A stretch of 63,522 nucleotides of DNA from JdFR-22 sp964534325 (GCA_964534325.1 CAZHOR010000017.1:1-63522), one strand, 5' to 3'. Positions 8,896 to 17,814 are shown, counted from the first letter of the stretch. Notes: a model not told the origin generated them from the sequence alone. A program made the numbers and translations.

Positions 8896-9473
8896 CAGGC
8901 TTCACCTCCAGCCGCTGGTTCTGTTGGCTCTGCTGGTTCCGGCTCTGGTTCATATATTGCTCCTTCTCTTTCTCTTAAAGGTGAGTTTTGATAATATGAT
9001 ATTGAGCTCTCCTCATCTTTTCTAACCAGATAGCTGGGGACAGTAACCTTTCTCCCGTCAACGGCTATATGGCCGTGGGTTATCAGCTGTCTGGAGTGAA
9101 GCAGAGTATTGGCGAGACCCTGTCTGTAGACCATGGTCTGCAGTCTTCTCTCCATGAATCCTTCCACAGTGAGGTTCAGTATATCGTCCAGGGTAGCGTC
9201 TGCAGGCAGAACACCTATCTTCTGAAGTCTTCTGATAACTCTCTGGGCTTCTGCTTTGGCGTACTCTCCTCCTCTACCCGGAATATTTATTTTGGCCAGC
9301 AGGTCTCTGGCAACTCTTCTGTATTTCCTCAAAAGGTTCTGGAACCTCCAAAGCTCTCTCTTGTTCCTCAAGCCATATTTGATGACTTCCTGTCTCTCTC
9401 TGTCCAGCCTGGCCTTGTCCCAGGGCCTGGTGGGGGTAACGTATTTTCTTCTATGTCTCTTGGGATCTCCCAT
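8895..9473 (-). CDS. rps4: 30S ribosomal protein uS4
   Basis: Ribosomal protein uS4, 192 residues, an early 16S rRNA binder. It begins MGDPKRHRRKYVTPTRPWDK, as archaeal S4 does, and carries the S4 RNA-binding domain in its second half (ERRLQTMVYRQGLANTLLHSRQLITHGHIAVDGRKV). The C terminus is an acidic Glu/Pro/Ala tail. It lies four bases downstream of rps13 and overlaps rps11 by one base. Confidence 0.98.
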   Translation of the reverse strand: MGDPKRHRRKYVTPTRPWDKARLDRERQEVIKYGLRNKRELWRFQNLLRKYRRVARDLLAKINIPGRGGEYAKAEAQRVIRRLQKIGVLPADATLDDILNLTVEGFMERRLQTMVYRQGLANTLLHSRQLITHGHIAVDGRKVTVPSYLVRKDEESSISYYQNSPLREREGAIYEPEPEPAEPTEPAAGGEA

Positions 9474-9477
9474 CTCT

Positions 9478-9930
9478 TCACCTCCTTCTTCTGACGACTC
9501 CTACTGTTCTTCCTCTTCTGCCCATCGATCTGGTTCGCTGCCCTCTTGCTTTCTTGCCTTTAGCATGCCTGTCTCCTCTGTAAGCCTTCATCCTTATAAG
9601 CCTCTCTACGTCAACCATGGTCGCAAAGTCCACGTCCTTGCTGAGTATGTGCAGGTCCTGGCCAGTATACATGTCCTTTCGTCTGTTGAGCATCCATGAA
9701 GGTTGATTCTCGATATCCTGTTCAATGAATTTGGTCAACTTCTCTATTGATCCGTCATCCAGCTCTCCCATCTTCTTGTTTATATCGATGTCGAGCTGGT
9801 TCGTAATTGCCCTGGCCATTCTAATTCCAACTCCCTTTATTCCAGTTAAGGCATAGATTATCTTCTTATTCCCATCTAAATCAGCATCGGCAATTCTGAC
9901 GATATGTCTAAATTTATCAGCATCACTCAT
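9478..9930 (-). CDS. rps13: 30S ribosomal protein uS13
   Basis: Ribosomal protein uS13 of the small subunit head, first gene of the operon. The helix-two-turn-helix motif (ALTGIKGVGIRMARAITNQL) and the basic C terminus (GQRTRSMGRRGRTVGVVRRRR region) are clear. I placed the start at ATG 9930 (MSDADKF): a minus-strand TATA-like box TTTAAATA is centred 26 bases upstream, giving a leaderless mRNA. An in-frame TTG at 9942 would lie inside the untranscribed region. Confidence 0.96.
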   Translation of the reverse strand: MSDADKFRHIVRIADADLDGNKKIIYALTGIKGVGIRMARAITNQLDIDINKKMGELDDGSIEKLTKFIEQDIENQPSWMLNRRKDMYTGQDLHILSKDVDFATMVDVERLIRMKAYRGDRHAKGKKARGQRTRSMGRRGRTVGVVRRRR

Positions 9931-9952
9931 CGAAAGAACCAAATGAGAACGA

Positions 9953-9960
9953 TATTTAAA
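9953..9960 (-). promoter_or_regulatory. TATA-like box of the rps13 operon
   Basis: TTTAAATA read on the minus strand, centred 26 bases upstream of the rps13 ATG at 9930. That spacing places transcription initiation at or beside the start codon, typical of archaeal leaderless genes. Confidence 0.6.
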
Positions 9961-10251
9961 AGTTATCCATATCCATCTACCTTCCTCACCAGAAGACGTC
10001 TAAATCTTATGCAACTCATCAACCAGACCTAAACTCTCTTTTTGACCGATAAGATCTTTTTTGAGGTTGAAGATATTTCTTCTGTACGGTTTTTACCTCT
10101 GTTCTAATTGACTTGAGGTCATAGACGGGTAAATAAATCACCTCTTATTTATAAGCCTCAGGAAAATTTTTTTAATTGAAAGGTTTCAGTAAATTAGTTA
10201 TTAAGAATTTTTTGAGCATCTGTAAAAATTCCATCTAATGGGAGGGGTTAA
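9961..10251. other. Divergent intergenic region between rps13 operon and the GlcD/HdrD-like gene
   Basis: About 290 bases without a credible gene, AT-rich, between two divergent units. Toward the plus strand it ends with a strong Shine-Dalgarno sequence (GGAGGGG at 10239-10245) six bases before the ATG at 10252. Several T-rich stretches (TTTTTTTAATTG near 10169) could hold that gene's TATA box. No RNA gene or repeat was recognised. Confidence 0.5.
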
Positions 10252-13200
10252 ATGGGTAGAATAGGTAAAAAAGAACAAACTTTTCTCCAGAATAAGTTCG
10301 GGGATAGAGTAAATTTTCACAGGACTGAAAGAAAGCTGTATGGGCACGATATAGCCGTTATGCCTTCCCTGGTTAGACCCATGATAGGGGACACTACTCC
10401 AGAAGCCGTGGTGCAGCCTCAAAATGAGGAGGAGTTGATCGATCTGGTGAAGTGGGCCAACCAGAAAAGGATCTTCCTGACACCCAGGGGTAAAGCGTCA
10501 TCTGGCTACGGAGGGGTCCTGCCCGTCAGGAATGGGATTGTAGTCGATTTTTACTGGATGAACAGGATACTGGACATCGATTCGGAGAGCATGACCGTAA
10601 CCGTCGAGCCGGGCATCATCTGGGAGAAGCTGGATAGGGAGCTGAAGAAACAGGGCTTGACCTTGAGACTATACCCCACCAGCTATCCTGCGTCAACGGC
10701 TGGCGGCTGGCTGGCTCAGGGTGGAGCTGGCATAGGCTCTTTCGAGTACGGGTGGTTCAGAGATAATGTGGTGAACGCCAGAGTGGTCTTACCCAGTGGC
10801 GACACCATGGACTTTGACGGCTCTGATCTGGATGTGGTATCCGATGCTGAGGGTATCACCGGCTTTATAAGCAGGATGACCGTCAGAATCCAGCCTGATG
10901 AAGAGCTGGAAGTCATCGCTATCGGCTGTCCCGACGCCCACAACCTGCAGAGCTTTTACCAGTTATTGATTGAGGAAGACCTGTTCGTGTGGTCCTTGAT
11001 ATTCATCAACCCCCGAAATGCGGAGTTAAAGAATTTGGCTCCTCTCCGAGAGCATCATGACCATCCCGTAGAAGAGAGAGTGCTTTTACCTGCTTCTTAT
11101 GTAACCACTATCGCCTACAGGAAAAAAGACCATGAAGAGGTCATGAGCAAGCTGCCCAGGATACTCCGGCCCTGTGAAGCAGAAATACTCAGCGAAAGGA
11201 TCGCCAACCATGAGTGGAAGAACAGGTTCAAGGTCACTATCGTAAAACGTCTGGGTCCAAGTCTGGTTCCCTCGGAGATCGTGATACCTCTGGAGTCGAT
11301 GGGAGATGTGTTGACGGAGATAGAGCGAAAGGTGCAGCAGCCGGTGGTCAAAGAAGGTGTGCTGATCAAGAAGGGGCCCAATGGCAAACCCGAAGTGGTG
11401 ATACTGGGGTTCATCCCCAGCGACCAGAGAAGATTCAGCTACAACTTCGTCTTTGGACTGGTGTTGACCATAATGAAGATCGCCGAGAAGCATGGGGGGA
11501 GACCTTACTCCACAGGCCTCTACTTCGGCAGCAAAATAAATGAAGTGCTGGGCGAAGAGCGGGCGAAGAAGATCCAGGAATACAAGGGTCAAATGGACCC
11601 CAAAGGGATACTCAATCCGGGCAAAGTGACGGGGAACGCCCTTATCGGAAGAGCTCTTGGATTTACAGGGGTCATAGAACCCCTTATCAGGCCATTCGGG
11701 AACTACATTATCACCAAGATAGGTGAAAGACCCACCGAGCCGGTAAAGGATATACCCGCTGATGTGGCGTGGTACGCCTATAGCTGCTCTCAATGCGGTT
11801 ACTGCGTGGAAGAATGCGACCAGTTCTACGGTAGGGGCTGGGAAAGCCAGAGCCCCAGAGGGAAGTGGTACTGGTTGAGAGAGTACATGGAGGGTAGAGA
11901 GAAATGGGACCAGTTCATGATAGACACCTTTTTGGTTTGCACTACCTGTGAGCTGTGCAACATCAGATGCTCCGCATCCCTCCCCATAGAGCCTTCATGG
12001 ATGAAGATGAGGGGTTTGCTGGTAAATGAAGAGAAGAAGATGACGTTTCCGCCCTTCGAGATCATGGGGGCCTCCCTTGAGAAGGAGGGAGATATATGGG
12101 CCGGTTACCGTAAGAACCGTATCGACTGGTTCCCTGAGGACCTTCTGGAGAAGCACGGACCCGAAAAACAGTCCAAGAACGTTTATTTTGCAGGATGTAC
12201 CGCAAGTTATGTAGAGCACGATATAGCTATGGCCAGCGTGAGACTGCTTGACGAAGCGGGAGTGGAATTTACCCACCTCGGGACCAGGGAAAACTGTTGT
12301 GGAACTCCCATGCTGGTTGCCGGTAAGTGGGACCTTTTCGAGAAGATAATGAAGGACAATATCAATGCGGTCAAGGAAAAGGGAGCGGACACCGTCATAA
12401 CTTCCTGCCCTGCCTGCGACCTCATGTGGCGCTACTACTACCCCAAATGGGCCAAAGAGCTGGGAATAGAGTATAACATAAAAACAAAGCACTACAGCGA
12501 AGTTGTGGCAGAGAAGATAAGGTCTGGAGAGTTCAAGTTTCCCTCCAACGGCCAGAAACCAACTAAGGTTACCTGGCACGACTCATGTCACATCGGAAGA
12601 GCTTCAGGAGTTTTTGAGGAGCCCAGAGAGATCATAAGAGCGTTACCCAATGTGGAGTTCGAAGAGATGGACTATAACCACGAGCAGGCCCACTGCTGTG
12701 CGAGCGTCCTGAACCTGCTGTATGAGCCACCGGTTGCCGCGGAAATAGGTAAGACCAGACTGGATGAAGCGATGGAGATCGATGCAGAGAAAGTGCTGGC
12801 TCTCTGCCCATGTTGTGAGTTCCAGTTCAGGGTTACCGTGGACAAGAAGAACACCCCTCTGGAGATAGTGGATCTGGCGAGATTTGCCTGCAACGCTCTG
12901 GGTTACGATTTTCCTGAGCCTGAACCAGAGGTCCAAAAGCAGTGGGCTGTTTTCGAGCCCATGATCTACATGATGACCCCTCGAGGTTTTGCAGACATCA
13001 TGGACAGCATGTGGCCCGAAATAATCGATTCTATGCCCTACAAGATGGGACCAATGATGAAGGCCATAGGCAAGGTTCCGGGTGCACTGAACCTCATGAA
13101 GCCCATGTTCCCCGTATTGTTCCCCAGACTAATGCCCCAGATGCTGCCCCAGTTGATGCCCACCATGCTGCAAAGAGTGAAGGAAAAGATACCCATGCCC

Positions 13201-13332
13201 GACTACATGTCCGAGCAAATGCCAGAGCTAATGCCCCAGGTCATGAGGAACCTCATGCCTCACATGATAGACGATGTAGTTCCCCTGGTCACTCAGCCCA
13301 TGATCGACCATCTGAGGGGTAAAAGGAAGTAA
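10252..13332 (+). CDS. FAD-linked oxidase / HdrD-like Fe-S fusion protein with Met/Pro-rich tail
   Basis: A 1026-residue redox enzyme. Residues about 49-223 form a PCMH/GlcD FAD-binding domain and 230-480 an FAD-oxidase C domain. Two [4Fe-4S] motifs follow (CSQCGYCVEECD near 511 and CTTCELCNIRC near 563). Two CCG domains of the HdrD/GlpC type come next, with Cys groups near 646 (AGC), 682 (NCCG), 718 (CPAC), 775 (DSCH), 814 (HCCA) and 852 (CPCC). The family oxidises 2-hydroxyacids such as lactate or glycolate, or works as a heterodisulfide reductase-like electron carrier; the substrate is not predictable. Residues 904-1026 are a tail with 23 Met and many Pro (LMPQMLPQLMPTM), not part of either family. 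Strong GGAGGGG ribosome site. Single-gene unit. Confidence 0.9.
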   Translation: MGRIGKKEQTFLQNKFGDRVNFHRTERKLYGHDIAVMPSLVRPMIGDTTPEAVVQPQNEEELIDLVKWANQKRIFLTPRGKASSGYGGVLPVRNGIVVDFYWMNRILDIDSESMTVTVEPGIIWEKLDRELKKQGLTLRLYPTSYPASTAGGWLAQGGAGIGSFEYGWFRDNVVNARVVLPSGDTMDFDGSDLDVVSDAEGITGFISRMTVRIQPDEELEVIAIGCPDAHNLQSFYQLLIEEDLFVWSLIFINPRNAELKNLAPLREHHDHPVEERVLLPASYVTTIAYRKKDHEEVMSKLPRILRPCEAEILSERIANHEWKNRFKVTIVKRLGPSLVPSEIVIPLESMGDVLTEIERKVQQPVVKEGVLIKKGPNGKPEVVILGFIPSDQRRFSYNFVFGLVLTIMKIAEKHGGRPYSTGLYFGSKINEVLGEERAKKIQEYKGQMDPKGILNPGKVTGNALIGRALGFTGVIEPLIRPFGNYIITKIGERPTEPVKDIPADVAWYAYSCSQCGYCVEECDQFYGRGWESQSPRGKWYWLREYMEGREKWDQFMIDTFLVCTTCELCNIRCSASLPIEPSWMKMRGLLVNEEKKMTFPPFEIMGASLEKEGDIWAGYRKNRIDWFPEDLLEKHGPEKQSKNVYFAGCTASYVEHDIAMASVRLLDEAGVEFTHLGTRENCCGTPMLVAGKWDLFEKIMKDNINAVKEKGADTVITSCPACDLMWRYYYPKWAKELGIEYNIKTKHYSEVVAEKIRSGEFKFPSNGQKPTKVTWHDSCHIGRASGVFEEPREIIRALPNVEFEEMDYNHEQAHCCASVLNLLYEPPVAAEIGKTRLDEAMEIDAEKVLALCPCCEFQFRVTVDKKNTPLEIVDLARFACNALGYDFPEPEPEVQKQWAVFEPMIYMMTPRGFADIMDSMWPEIIDSMPYKMGPMMKAIGKVPGALNLMKPMFPVLFPRLMPQMLPQLMPTMLQRVKEKIPMPDYMSEQMPELMPQVMRNLMPHMIDDVVPLVTQPMIDHLRGKRK

Positions 13333-13410
13333 CTGATTGAATGTGAAATCAAATATTTTTTCTCTATTCATTTTTTGAACTCTGGATTGTTTTATCTGTT
13401 AGGGAAACAA

Positions 13411-14247
13411 TTAAAACAGGATGTCCAGCTCCGGCTTTTTGATCAGCCCTTTTTCCTGGCCCATGGTGTATAGTCTGTCCAGAGCTTTGACCACGCTTTC
13501 CGGCATCTCGTAGGTGTAGTGGTTGACGTACATGGTGGCGAACTTTTTGGTGGTCTCTTTGTCCAGTCCCCGGGAGTATTTCATGGCGTAATCAATTGCC
13601 TCATTCGGGTTGTCGATGGCGAATTTTATGCTGGCCTTCATCAGCTCCAGGAACTCTTTTTGAGCTTCTTTGGGTATCTGTCTGCTTATTACGTTGATAC
13701 CCAGCGGTAGAGGAAGTTTGTTGGTCTTGTTGATGTCACTCCACCACTCCCACATATCCAGTGCCTTGTATAGGCCGTGGGACTCATAGGTTATCTGGCC
13801 TTCATGGATCAGCAGTCCTGCGTCCACTTCACCGCTCTTGACCGCATCGATTATCTTGTCGAAGCTCATCTCCACTGGCTCGAAACCCTCGATAGCCAGA
13901 TTTAGTAGCAGGTTTGCAGTGGTGTATCTCCCGGGTATAGCGACCTTCTTGCCCTCCAGCTCCTGAGGCGCTATCTTATTCCTGGATACTACAATAGGAC
14001 CATAACCATCTCCCACACTCACACCGGCGGAAAGTATCCTGTATTTCTGGTTAAGGAAAGCGTATGCGTGGGCAGAGATAGCGGTAACATCAAGCGTTTC
14101 ATTAAAAGCTCTCTTGTTAAGGCTTTCAATATCCTCGATAAGGTGTTCGATTTCCAAATCTAAACCTACGCCGATTTTTCCGTGAGTCAAACCGTAGAAC
14201 ATGAATGCATCGTCTGCATCAGGCGTGTGAGCTACAACCAACTTCAT
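13411..14247 (-). CDS. mqnD: 1,4-dihydroxy-6-naphthoate synthase-like protein (MqnD)
   Basis: MqnD-type protein (MqnA/MqnD periplasmic-binding-protein fold) of the futalosine menaquinone route, which splits cyclic dehypoxanthine futalosine to the naphthoate precursor. The N terminus MKLVVAHTPDADDAFMFYGL matches the family's beginning, and PLPLGINVISRQIP is also typical. I chose ATG 14247; the reading frame is open another 19 codons upstream but that segment is not family-like. The mqnE-mqnA-mqnC operon lies on the same strand about 0.7 kb upstream, separated by a broken toxin-antitoxin pair. Length 278 residues is normal. Confidence 0.88.
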   Translation of the reverse strand: MKLVVAHTPDADDAFMFYGLTHGKIGVGLDLEIEHLIEDIESLNKRAFNETLDVTAISAHAYAFLNQKYRILSAGVSVGDGYGPIVVSRNKIAPQELEGKKVAIPGRYTTANLLLNLAIEGFEPVEMSFDKIIDAVKSGEVDAGLLIHEGQITYESHGLYKALDMWEWWSDINKTNKLPLPLGINVISRQIPKEAQKEFLELMKASIKFAIDNPNEAIDYAMKYSRGLDKETTKKFATMYVNHYTYEMPESVVKALDRLYTMGQEKGLIKKPELDILF

Positions 14248-14395
14248 GAAGCCGGTTTGGAGAAAGGTTAGAAATATGTTATTCTTTTTCCTTACTTCAT
14301 TCAATTAGTATTATGTATTCTGACACTAAACCCGGAGTCATCAGAAAAAGAAGATTTAAAGGAAAGTTCTTTTAGTTTTATTGATATATTATATA

Positions 14396-14688
14396 ATGGT
14401 GCATGGGCATGGGAGAAAAGGTAAGTGTGAAATAAATCTTCCGGATGATATAGTAAGAATCCTTGGCGTCAAGAATTTAGATAACGAAGCAAGATTACTT
14501 ATCGCAATTGAACTTTATCGTGAGGGAAAAATAAGCCCTGGTAAATCTGCTGAAATCGCCAACTTAAATATTAGAGAGTTTTTATATGAATTAAGAAAAA
14601 GAGAGATCCAAGAAAAAGAGAGATCCCCATAAATTACGACTTGGATGAGTTCGCTAAAGACTTGGTGGTCATCGAGGGATTTCATTGA
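14396..14688 (+). pseudogene. UPF0175-type antitoxin gene broken by a 17-bp tandem duplication
   Basis: The product resembles UPF0175 antitoxins (LLIAIELYREGKISPGKSAEIANL, then a short DNA-binding helix). The sequence AAGAAAAAGAGAGATCC occurs twice in direct tandem at 14593-14609 and 14610-14626. Seventeen bases shift the frame, so the current ORF stops at 14632. Removing one copy restores a continuous reading frame (REIPINYDLDEF...) to a TGA at 14686-14688, which overlaps the toxin start as TTGA. The second half is thus intact but out of frame. Start chosen at ATG 14396; TTG 14381 is also open. Confidence 0.8.
14593..14626 (+). repeat. 17-bp perfect tandem duplication inside the antitoxin gene
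   Basis: Two adjacent identical copies of AAGAAAAAGAGAGATCC (14593-14609, 14610-14626). The duplication adds 17 bases and so causes the frameshift in the surrounding UPF0175-like gene. Confidence 0.95.
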
Positions 14689-14918
14689 TTGCGATCTCAA
14701 ATACCAGCCCGTTAATTGTTTTATCTAACCTTAAAGAGCTTGAAATCTTCAAATTTCTGTTCGAGAAGGTCATTATTCCTGTAGCTGTTTCGGAGGAATT
14801 TGCTGAAAAGCTTCCTGAATGGTTGGAATTAAAGGAAGTTCAAAACGAGTTCTCAGTAAACTTACTTAGAGAAAAACTTCAAAAGGGTGAATCCGAGGCT
14901 ATAGCTGGGGGTTATTAG
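14685..14918 (+). pseudogene. 3'-truncated PIN-domain toxin (DUF3368 type)
   Basis: The product starts MIAISNTSPLIVLSNLKELE, the first acidic strand and helix of a DUF3368 PIN ribonuclease, and continues to LQKGESEAIAGGY. It stops at 77 residues, just where the family shows the GEAEAI-A helix; the remaining half with the later catalytic Asp residues is missing. The stop falls within the last codons of the convergent mqnC, so the 3' part was probably lost by deletion. The TTG start overlaps the ancestral antitoxin stop. The intact module at 59116-59903 has the same antitoxin/PIN pairing. Confidence 0.75.
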
Positions 14919-15985
14919 AAGTAATTCAATATTTCGTAATTCGTATTCCTTTTAGCCACCGGCCTCCCCACATCTTTAGCCGCTGTAATAATATCCTCTG
15001 CGGTGGCGGGCATTATCTCCTTTCCGGTTGCTCTCACCACGTTCTCTTCCAGCATGGTGCCGCTGAAGTCGTTAGCCCCGAAGAAGAGGGAGAGTTTGGC
15101 TATGTCCATGTTCTGTGTCAGCCATGAGGTCTGGAGGTTCCTGATGTTGTGGAGGATTATTCTGGAGATGGCCAGCACTTGAAGGAATCTGGTGGGCGAA
15201 GCTGTATTCTTTACCCTCTGGAACAGCTCGGTATTCTCCGCCTCAAATGTCCAGGGAATGAAGGCCGTAAAACCAACTGTCTCGGCTTGGAGGTCCCTTA
15301 TCTTGAACAGGTGCTCTACGATATCCTCATCTTCTTCGATGTGTCCGAACATCATGGTGGCCGTAGACTTCATCCCCAGCTGGTGAGCTGTCCTCATCAC
15401 TTCCAGCCATCCGTCAACATCCACTTTTCTGGGACTTAAGTCGTTTCGAACCCTGTCCGTGAGTATCTCAGCCCCTCCACCGGGTAGGGAGTCCAATCCT
15501 GCATCATTCAGCCTTTGAAGAACTTCTTTGATGCTCATCTTCTCTATCTTTGACAGATAGTAGATTTCTGGTGCGGAGAGGCTGTGAACCTGCACACCGT
15601 TAAATCTCTCTTTTATGGATGAGAAGAGGTCTTCAAACCATCCAATTCTCAACTGGGGGTTCAAACCACCCTGGATCATGATCTGGGTGGTGTTGAGCTC
15701 TACAGCCTCCTCTACATTCTTTAGTATGTCTTCCTGGCTCAATACGTAGGCATCCTCATCGCTGCAAGCATAGAATGCGCAGAACTTGCATTTGGAGGTG
15801 CATTTGTTGGTGTAATTGATTATTCTATCCCCTACGAAAGTGACCACATCCCCACACTTCTCCTTCCTGATCTCGTCTGCGATCTTTCCCACTTGAGGTA
15901 AGGAGAGCTCAAAGAGGGTTAAGGCTTCATCAAAGCTCAAGTCTTCATTGTTGAGATTTCTGGTAAGGTAATAGCCCATGTTCAT
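14915..15985 (-). CDS. mqnC: Cyclic dehypoxanthine futalosine synthase (MqnC), radical SAM
   Basis: Radical SAM enzyme that cyclises dehypoxanthine futalosine. The cluster motif CTSKCKFCAFY (C-x3-C-x2-C) follows INYTNK. MQGG and GFTAFIPWTF are signatures that separate MqnC from MqnE. The length of 356 residues is normal. Its start overlaps the end of mqnA by about 40 bases, so it is last in the mqnE-mqnA-mqnC operon; a second ATG at 15979 is equally possible. Its final codons overlap the end of the truncated convergent toxin. Confidence 0.92.
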   Translation of the reverse strand: MNMGYYLTRNLNNEDLSFDEALTLFELSLPQVGKIADEIRKEKCGDVVTFVGDRIINYTNKCTSKCKFCAFYACSDEDAYVLSQEDILKNVEEAVELNTTQIMIQGGLNPQLRIGWFEDLFSSIKERFNGVQVHSLSAPEIYYLSKIEKMSIKEVLQRLNDAGLDSLPGGGAEILTDRVRNDLSPRKVDVDGWLEVMRTAHQLGMKSTATMMFGHIEEDEDIVEHLFKIRDLQAETVGFTAFIPWTFEAENTELFQRVKNTASPTRFLQVLAISRIILHNIRNLQTSWLTQNMDIAKLSLFFGANDFSGTMLEENVVRATGKEIMPATAEDIITAAKDVGRPVAKRNTNYEILNYF

Positions 15986-16706
15986 GGCACAGCACCTCGA
16001 ATAGGTTCAATCCCTTCTTCTCATTATTCCTCATCTTGTAGGAGAGGGTCTTAAAGTACTCCTCCAGAAATTCTCCCGGCATCTTGAATTTGGATTCAGC
16101 AGCTGCGACGATCTCTTCCAGGTTCTCCCACCCCCAGTCAATGGACTCCATCACCAGCTCATCGGTTGCAGAAGCATCAACTCCCTTCAAGGAAGCGGAG
16201 ATGCCGAAGACCATCGGTTTTCCTGTCAGCTCATACCACTCCTCACCTAAATCCATTACGACCCTGTAGAGCATTCTGGCCTTGATCGCCTCATCACCGA
16301 TGACCAGCGCATATTCGCTGTTATCCAGCAACGGAGTGGGCTTACTGCTGTGGGGGGCCACAAGCTTGTTCTCCATCCCTTTTTCCCTGAGTATGACCTT
16401 CAACAGGTTTACAGAGGTCATCGAGTGATTGGTGATTGCTATGCTCCCCTTATTCAAATCCTTATTGTTCCTGGATACCACTAAAACGCTTATAACCCTG
16501 TCCGTGGAAGCGACACAGAAATTGTAACTTCTCAATCTATCTTTATTCAGCAGGTAGTAGAAAGCGGGGACGGGAGCAAAGTCAATTGAACTGCCGAGCA
16601 ATTCGGTCATTTCTCTGGGATTGGATTCTACCACATCGTATCCCTGCTTTTCCAGCCAGTAGTAGGGCAAATAATTGTTGAGGTAACCGAATTTACCTAT
16701 TCTCAT
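15945..16706 (-). CDS. mqnA: Chorismate dehydratase-like protein (MqnA)
   Basis: MqnA makes 3-enolpyruvylbenzoate from chorismate, the first futalosine-pathway step. The 253-residue protein begins MRIGKFGYLNNYLPYYWLE and has the family segments ALVIGDEAIKARM and DLGEEWYELTGKPMVFG. Its ATG overlaps the mqnE stop (ATGA) and it overlaps mqnC downstream, so the three are co-translated. No mqnB (futalosine hydrolase) occurs in the window; another nucleosidase may serve. Confidence 0.9.
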   Translation of the reverse strand: MRIGKFGYLNNYLPYYWLEKQGYDVVESNPREMTELLGSSIDFAPVPAFYYLLNKDRLRSYNFCVASTDRVISVLVVSRNNKDLNKGSIAITNHSMTSVNLLKVILREKGMENKLVAPHSSKPTPLLDNSEYALVIGDEAIKARMLYRVVMDLGEEWYELTGKPMVFGISASLKGVDASATDELVMESIDWGWENLEEIVAAAESKFKMPGEFLEEYFKTLSYKMRNNEKKGLNLFEVLCHEHGLLPYQKSQQ

Positions 16707-17731
16707 GAATACACCTTCAATATATTACAGTAAGTATCTCTCTGGGCAGGAACTTTACCTGCACCCCTTATGAGCTCCTGGATCCTGGAGAGGTTGAGGT
16801 TGACTGGGGTTCTTGCTCCCGCTGCATGGGATATCTTTTCTTCGATCAATGTGCCGTCGATGTCGTTGGCCCCGTAATTTAGGGCGATTTGAGATAGTTC
16901 TTCTCCCAGCATTACCCAGTAGGCCCTTATGCTCTTGAAATTATCCAGAACGATTCTGGAAACGGCAATGGTTTTCAAGATCTCCACCGGGTTCTCCCTC
17001 TCCTTGACCAGTCCATCTTCTTTTAGTTTAGTGTTCTCCGGATGGAAGACCAGAGGGATGAGGGAAATAAAACCTCCTGTCTGGTCCTGCAGCTTCCTCA
17101 GCTCGTAAAGGTGCTTTGCCTTATGCTTTGCCTCCTCGATATGGCCGAACAGCATGGTGGCATTGCTCTGGATGCCCAGCTGGTGAGCTGTCTTCATGGT
17201 ATTCAGCCACTCGCTGCTGGTGTCCTTGTGTGGGCAGATAACTCTCCTTATGTCGTCATCCAGTATTTCAGCCCCGCCTCCGGGCAGCACCTGAAGACCT
17301 GACTCTTTGAGCCTGTTCAGGACTTCTTTAACGCTCATCTTCTCTTTTTTGGCTAAGAAATTGATCTCGGTGGCTGTCAATGCCTTTAATACTACTTCCG
17401 GATACTTGCTCTTGATTTCATTAAATAACTCCTCAAAATATTCTATGGACACATGGGGATTGTGAGAGCCCACTATGTGTAGCTCCGTCACTCCCAGCCC
17501 CACAGCTTCCTCCACTTTATCCATAACCTCTTGATTTGTCATGAAATAAGCGTCTTCATCATCCTTATCCCTGTAGTAGGCACACAGGGGGCACCTGGAA
17601 ACACAGATATTGGAGTAATTGATGTGCCTGTTTACGACGAACATCCCCAGCTCATTGTTCAAAGAATTGGCCCTTACCCCCAGTGCGTGCAAATCGAGAT
17701 CGAACAGGTCTCTTATCTCTTCCACTTTCAC
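16703..17731 (-). CDS. mqnE: Aminofutalosine synthase (MqnE), radical SAM
   Basis: Radical SAM enzyme joining SAM-derived adenosyl to 3-enolpyruvylbenzoate. The motif CVSRCPLCAYY (C-x3-C-x2-C) follows HINYSNI. HIVGSHNPH and LVFHPENT, with DGTLIEEKISHAAGA near the C terminus, mark MqnE rather than MqnC. Length 342 residues. First gene of the operon, divergent from the ArsR-type regulator; 143 bases separate the two starts and hold palindromic sites. Confidence 0.92.
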   Translation of the reverse strand: MKVEEIRDLFDLDLHALGVRANSLNNELGMFVVNRHINYSNICVSRCPLCAYYRDKDDEDAYFMTNQEVMDKVEEAVGLGVTELHIVGSHNPHVSIEYFEELFNEIKSKYPEVVLKALTATEINFLAKKEKMSVKEVLNRLKESGLQVLPGGGAEILDDDIRRVICPHKDTSSEWLNTMKTAHQLGIQSNATMLFGHIEEAKHKAKHLYELRKLQDQTGGFISLIPLVFHPENTKLKEDGLVKERENPVEILKTIAVSRIVLDNFKSIRAYWVMLGEELSQIALNYGANDIDGTLIEEKISHAAGARTPVNLNLSRIQELIRGAGKVPAQRDTYCNILKVYS

Positions 17732-17814
17732 ACTTTTTTCTCCATAAATGCTGTATTAAAGTTTTTGAATTGGGGGTTGGACTTAGGGCAGGTATTTGGT
17801 CCTCACCTTTTTCC

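Noticed and set aside
11086..11793. 235-codon minus-strand ORF inside the GlcD/HdrD-like gene, and a similar 194-codon ORF at 11995-12579
   Set aside because: Both are antisense to conserved FAD and Fe-S domains and have no start signals or family motifs.
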